Below, in pieces: positions 60,896-64,000 of a stretch of 64,000 bases of DNA. Where the stretch lies: contig CAJTDK010000003.1 of NCBI GenBank assembly GCA_910575105.1, positions 186,001 through 250,000 of the forward strand, given 5' to 3'. The DNA is from Lachnospiraceae bacterium. Lineage in GTDB: Bacteria > Bacillota > Clostridia > Lachnospirales > Lachnospiraceae. Every line of letters starts with the position of its first letter. Within the stretch, counting starts at the first letter, position 1. The notes beneath the pieces were generated by a model. That model did no database searches. It was not told the DNA's origin and was given only the letters and a program-made list of their open reading frames with translations. The position numbers and the translations under genes were made by a program.

Positions 60896-63388
60896 CTATA
60901 TCGGAAAAATGCTGGATTCCTGAGTCTGTCTGTCTTCAACCTTGATCTTATCCAGTTTCCAGATATCTTCCACATATTCCTCAATCGTCCGGTCAGAGGA
61001 GAATTTGCCGCAGCAGGCCGTGTTAAGAAGCGCCATCTTCGCCCATCTCTCCTCATCCTTATAAGCCTCTTCCACCTTCTCCTGAGCCTCTGCATAAGAG
61101 CGGAAATCCTTCAGGATAAAGTACATATCCGGCCGGTCGCTTCCCTTCTTCGTCAGCAGGCTGTTATACAGATCGCGGTATCTCTCCGGATCGCCCTCTG
61201 CATAGGTGCCGTCTACAAGCTGGTTCACTACGCGGCGGATCTCCTCGTCACTGTTGTAGATGTCGTACGGATTGTAGCCGCCGTTCTTCTCGTATCCCAT
61301 GACCTCATCAGAGCTCATACCGAAGATAAATGCATTCTCCTCGCCTACTTCTTCTACGATCTCAACGTTGGCGCCGTCCATCGTTCCCAGCGTCGGCGCG
61401 CCATTCAGCATGAACTTCATATTACCTGTACCCGAAGCTTCCTTGGATGCCGTAGAGATCTGCTCGCTCACATCCGCCGCCGCAAAGATCCACTCTGCAA
61501 TAGACACACGGTAATCTTCGATAAATACGACCTTAAGCTTCCCGTTGATGCTGCGGTCATTGTTCACCACGTCTGCCACAGAGTTAATGAGCTTGATGAT
61601 CCCCTTCGCGCGGACATAACCAGCCGAAGCCTTCGCGCCGAAGATAAATGTCCTCGGATAAAAGCTCATCTCCGGATGGCTCTTGATCTTATTATACAGA
61701 TACATGACATGCATGATGTTAAGGAACTGTCTCTTGTACTCATGAAGCCGCTTTACCTGTACGTCAAAGATAGAATCCGGATCGACCTCGATCCCGTTAT
61801 GCTCCATAATATACGCTGCAAGACGCTCTTTATTCTTGCGCTTGATCGCCATAAATTCCTTGAGGGATGTCGCATCATCTGCATATTTCTTAAGCCCCTC
61901 CATCAGAGTAAGGTCTGTCACCCAGTCTTTGGTGCACAGCTTCTTTGTCACCCACTCAGCAAGCAGCGGGTTGCCGTGCATGAGGAAACGTCTCTGGGTA
62001 ATACCGTTGGTCTTATTGTTGAACTTCTCCGGCATCATCTCGTAGAAATCCTTCAGTTCGCGTTTCTTAAGAATCTCTGTGTGAAGTCTTGCCACGCCAT
62101 TTACCGAATAGCCCGCAACGATAGCAAGATGCGCCATCTTCACCTGGCCGTCGCGCAAGATTCCCATCATCCTGACCTTCTCCTCGTCGCCCGGATACAT
62201 CTCGCGTACCCGGATAATAAAGCGGCGGTCAATCTCCTGGATGATCTGATACACACGCGGAAGCAGCTTTGAGAACAGGTCGATGGGCCATTTCTCAAGA
62301 GCCTCCGCCATAATGGTATGGTTCGTGTAAGCGCAGGCTTTCGTCGTAACCTCCCACGCCTCATTCCATCCAAGCTGGTAGTCATCGAGAAGGATCCTCA
62401 TCAGCTCTGCTACCGCAACCGTCGGATGCGTATCATTCATCTGGAAGGTCGCCTTCTCGTAAAGCTTTCTCACGTCGTCATGGCTTCTCATATATTTTGC
62501 AACTGCTGCCTGCAGACTTGCGGATACGAAGAAATACTGCTGTTTCAGGCGCAGCTCCTTTCCGGCATAGTGGTTATCATTCGGATAAAGCACCTCTACG
62601 ATATTCTTGGCAAGGTTCTGCTGCTCAACCGCTTTGTGGTAATCGCCCCGGTCAAAGGACTCAAGCTGGAAGTCCACGATCGGCTCTGCGTCCCAGATCC
62701 GCAGCGTATTTACCTGATTATTATTGTATCCCACGATCGGGTAATCATACGGAACGGCACGCACGGACTCATAGTTCTCCTGCTTAAATACCGTCTTTCC
62801 CGTCTCGTCATACTCTACGCGGATATTGCCGCCGAAGCGGATCTCCTTGGCATACTCGGGTCTGCGAAGCTCAAAGGGGTTGCCGTTTATCAGCCAATTA
62901 TCCGGCACTTCTACCTGATACCCGTCTTTGATCATCTGCTTAAACATCCCATAGCGGTAACGGATGCCGCAGCCGTAAGCCGCATAGCCGAGAGAAGCCA
63001 GTGAATCAAGGAAACATGCGGCCAGACGTCCTAAGCCTCCGTTTCCAAGAGCTGGATCTGGCTCCTCATCCTCGAGCACATTGAGATCTATCCCCAGCTC
63101 CTCCAGCGCTTCTGCCACCTCGCTATATGCGGTCATATTAATCAGATTATTTCCAAGGGCGCGCCCCATTAAAAATTCCATGGACATATAGTATACGATC
63201 TTCGGGTCATCCTTGTCGAACTGTCTCTGCGTCGCGATCCAGTCGTCAATGATCGCTTCCTTCACCGCGTAGGACACCGCCTGGAACTTCTCCTGCGGAT
63301 TTGCCTCATCTAATTCCTTGCGGAACAACCTTCTGACATTCTCCCGCACATCTCTCTTAAATATTGATTTGCTAAATCTTGAATTCAT
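60896..63388 (-). CDS. glgP: Glycogen/starch phosphorylase
   Basis: 830 residues, the normal length of alpha-glucan phosphorylases. It releases glucose-1-phosphate from glycogen. Visible signatures: LGNGGLGRLAACFLDSLAS, YGCGIRYRYGMFKQ, MNDTHPTVAVAELMRI, and the pyridoxal-phosphate lysine in EASGTGNMKFMLNG followed by TLGTMDGANVEI. The ATG comes four bases after the ileS stop codon, with AAAGGATTT inside the end of ileS as ribosome site, so the two are coupled. A hairpin with a T-run ends it before spoIID. The glycogen synthesis genes glgC/glgD lie 40 kb away in this window. Confidence 0.96.
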   Translation of the reverse strand: MNSRFSKSIFKRDVRENVRRLFRKELDEANPQEKFQAVSYAVKEAIIDDWIATQRQFDKDDPKIVYYMSMEFLMGRALGNNLINMTAYSEVAEALEELGIDLNVLEDEEPDPALGNGGLGRLAACFLDSLASLGYAAYGCGIRYRYGMFKQMIKDGYQVEVPDNWLINGNPFELRRPEYAKEIRFGGNIRVEYDETGKTVFKQENYESVRAVPYDYPIVGYNNNQVNTLRIWDAEPIVDFQLESFDRGDYHKAVEQQNLAKNIVEVLYPNDNHYAGKELRLKQQYFFVSASLQAAVAKYMRSHDDVRKLYEKATFQMNDTHPTVAVAELMRILLDDYQLGWNEAWEVTTKACAYTNHTIMAEALEKWPIDLFSKLLPRVYQIIQEIDRRFIIRVREMYPGDEEKVRMMGILRDGQVKMAHLAIVAGYSVNGVARLHTEILKKRELKDFYEMMPEKFNNKTNGITQRRFLMHGNPLLAEWVTKKLCTKDWVTDLTLMEGLKKYADDATSLKEFMAIKRKNKERLAAYIMEHNGIEVDPDSIFDVQVKRLHEYKRQFLNIMHVMYLYNKIKSHPEMSFYPRTFIFGAKASAGYVRAKGIIKLINSVADVVNNDRSINGKLKVVFIEDYRVSIAEWIFAAADVSEQISTASKEASGTGNMKFMLNGAPTLGTMDGANVEIVEEVGEENAFIFGMSSDEVMGYEKNGGYNPYDIYNSDEEIRRVVNQLVDGTYAEGDPERYRDLYNSLLTKKGSDRPDMYFILKDFRSYAEAQEKVEEAYKDEERWAKMALLNTACCGKFSSDRTIEEYVEDIWKLDKIKVEDRQTQESSIFPI

Positions 63389-63392
63389 CTGC

Positions 63393-64000
63393 CTAAATCC
63401 TTTCTACACCCAGTGTAACTTTTTCTCCGTTGATCTTCCATTCCTTTACGTATCCTGCCGGAGTCTTCTCCTCAACAGAAACCGCCAGTGTCTCCTCGCC
63501 GATAGCCGCTGCATGGCCGGCAAATACCGCTCTGGCCTTCTCGGTTCCTTCGTAAGTTACAGCAATCTTATCCATAACCTCAAAACCAGCCTCCTTGCGC
63601 ATCGTCTGGACCTTGCTGATGATCTCTCTCACAAAGCCTTCCTCTAAAAGCTCATCAGACAGATTCGTATCCAGGACAACCGTGATTCCATTATCATTCT
63701 CAGATACATACCCTTCTGTCTGCGCGGACTCGATCAGCAGATCCTCCCTGAACAGGGTGATCTCCTGCCCGTTCACCTCTAGCTTCAATGCACCTGCAGC
63801 GTTCAGCTCATCCATAGCTGCATTGCCGTCTATCTCACTGAGCACTGCTTTGATTCCTCCTAACATTTTACCATATTTTGGCCCCACTGTCTTTAGTTGA
63901 GGTTTAAAAGAATAGGAGGTGAAATCTCTTACTTCTTGTGTAAATGTTACAGTTTTCACATTCAGCTCATCCGCAACGATATCCTCGTAGAACTTCGGCA
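63393..64000 (-). CDS. ileS: Isoleucyl-tRNA synthetase, C-terminal part (cut by window edge)
   Basis: About the last 202 residues of a frame that is open to the right edge. The sequence FYEDIVADELNVKTVTF, then KPQLKTVGPKYGKML, LFREDLLIESAQTEGYV and GFVREIISKVQTMRKEAGFEV matches the C-terminal extension of the eukaryote-like (type 2) IleRS found in many clostridia. The catalytic and anticodon domains lie beyond the window. A GTG at 63957-63959 is internal, not the start. ValRS is excluded by this tail type. It is followed at once by glgP. Confidence 0.92.
   Translation of the reverse strand, partial: PKFYEDIVADELNVKTVTFTQEVRDFTSYSFKPQLKTVGPKYGKMLGGIKAVLSEIDGNAAMDELNAAGALKLEVNGQEITLFREDLLIESAQTEGYVSENDNGITVVLDTNLSDELLEEGFVREIISKVQTMRKEAGFEVMDKIAVTYEGTEKARAVFAGHAAAIGEETLAVSVEEKTPAGYVKEWKINGEKVTLGVERI

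Noticed and set aside
60824-62272. A 482-codon plus-strand open frame opposite glgP
   Set aside because: It is a mirror frame of the highly biased glgP codons, rich in His, Arg and Leu, without a ribosome site or family motif. The same applies to long frames opposite the siroheme reductase and asnS genes.
1-64000. CRISPR arrays, tRNA and rRNA genes, prophage
   Set aside because: I saw no regularly spaced repeats, no cloverleaf or rRNA signature sequence and no phage structural genes on either strand.

Overview
The window looks like a chromosomal segment of a spore-forming, anaerobic, low-to-mid G+C Gram-positive of the Lachnospiraceae (Clostridium cluster XIVa) type. The reasons are strong AGGAGG-type ribosome sites, sporulation genes (spoVG, spmA, spmB, spoIID, a SpoIIQ-like gene), an oxygen-sensitive glycyl-radical enzyme pair (HypD/HypE-like), meso-diaminopimelate dehydrogenase, the paired glgC/glgD glycogen genes and a Met-specific T-box leader. 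The species assignment is inference from gene content; no rRNA or tRNA gene was seen.

Layout. 0-2.8 kb: a cut sugar-binding lipoprotein gene diverging from an IclR regulator, then a cation efflux gene. 2.9-9.3 kb: recQ, a small unknown gene, nth, a GH36 alpha-galactosidase and an amidase. 9.5-16.9 kb: the hypD/hypE operon with a clear promoter and operator-like palindrome, a siroheme reductase with rpiB, a Ca/Na exchanger and a pseudouridine synthase. 17-24.8 kb: spoVG, glgD and glgC, then murC, three DnaA boxes, a DnaD-like primosome gene, a DnaC/DnaI-type helicase loader and a PRPP synthetase. 24.9-34.9 kb: a YhaN/YhaO-like pair, a VanRS-type two-component system, a lipase-like hydrolase read in frame into asparaginyl-tRNA synthetase, citrate synthase, ksgA and a DUF4230 protein. 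35.3-40.2 kb: one run fruK-ptsH-ptsI-deoR-lrgA-lrgB. 40.4-47 kb: tatD, ddh, T-box-controlled metG and a DUF885 protein. 47-50 kb: spmB and spmA, unusually separated and on opposite strands around a MATE exporter.

50.0-53.5 kb is the accessory region. An A+T-rich two-gene cassette (an AAA/STAND-like ATPase overlapping a DpnII/MboI-like PD-(D/E)XK nuclease) lies directly behind spmA. Behind it is a second, diverged copy of the last ~120 bases of spmA with its own stop codon and terminator. A second stretch follows, made of broken genes (an AAA ATPase of the DUF4143 type, an Rpn-like nuclease, an IS91-type transposase), and it ends in what may be a third, very short copy of the spmA tail. The spmA 3' end therefore looks like a repeated entry point for cargo, and the intact cassette is the best candidate here for an undescribed, probably defensive, system.

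53.5-64 kb: a hybrid sensor kinase with a downstream solute-binding lipoprotein, a hemolysin III family protein, a GIY-YIG protein, the SpoIIQ-like/SpoIID pair, glycogen phosphorylase and the 3' end of ileS. A ~140-base structured repeat with imperfect terminal inverted repeats occurs once in full and three times in part (40.4, 42.4, 45.2 and 58.8 kb).

All calls come from reading the sequence and from remembered family features; no database search was run.
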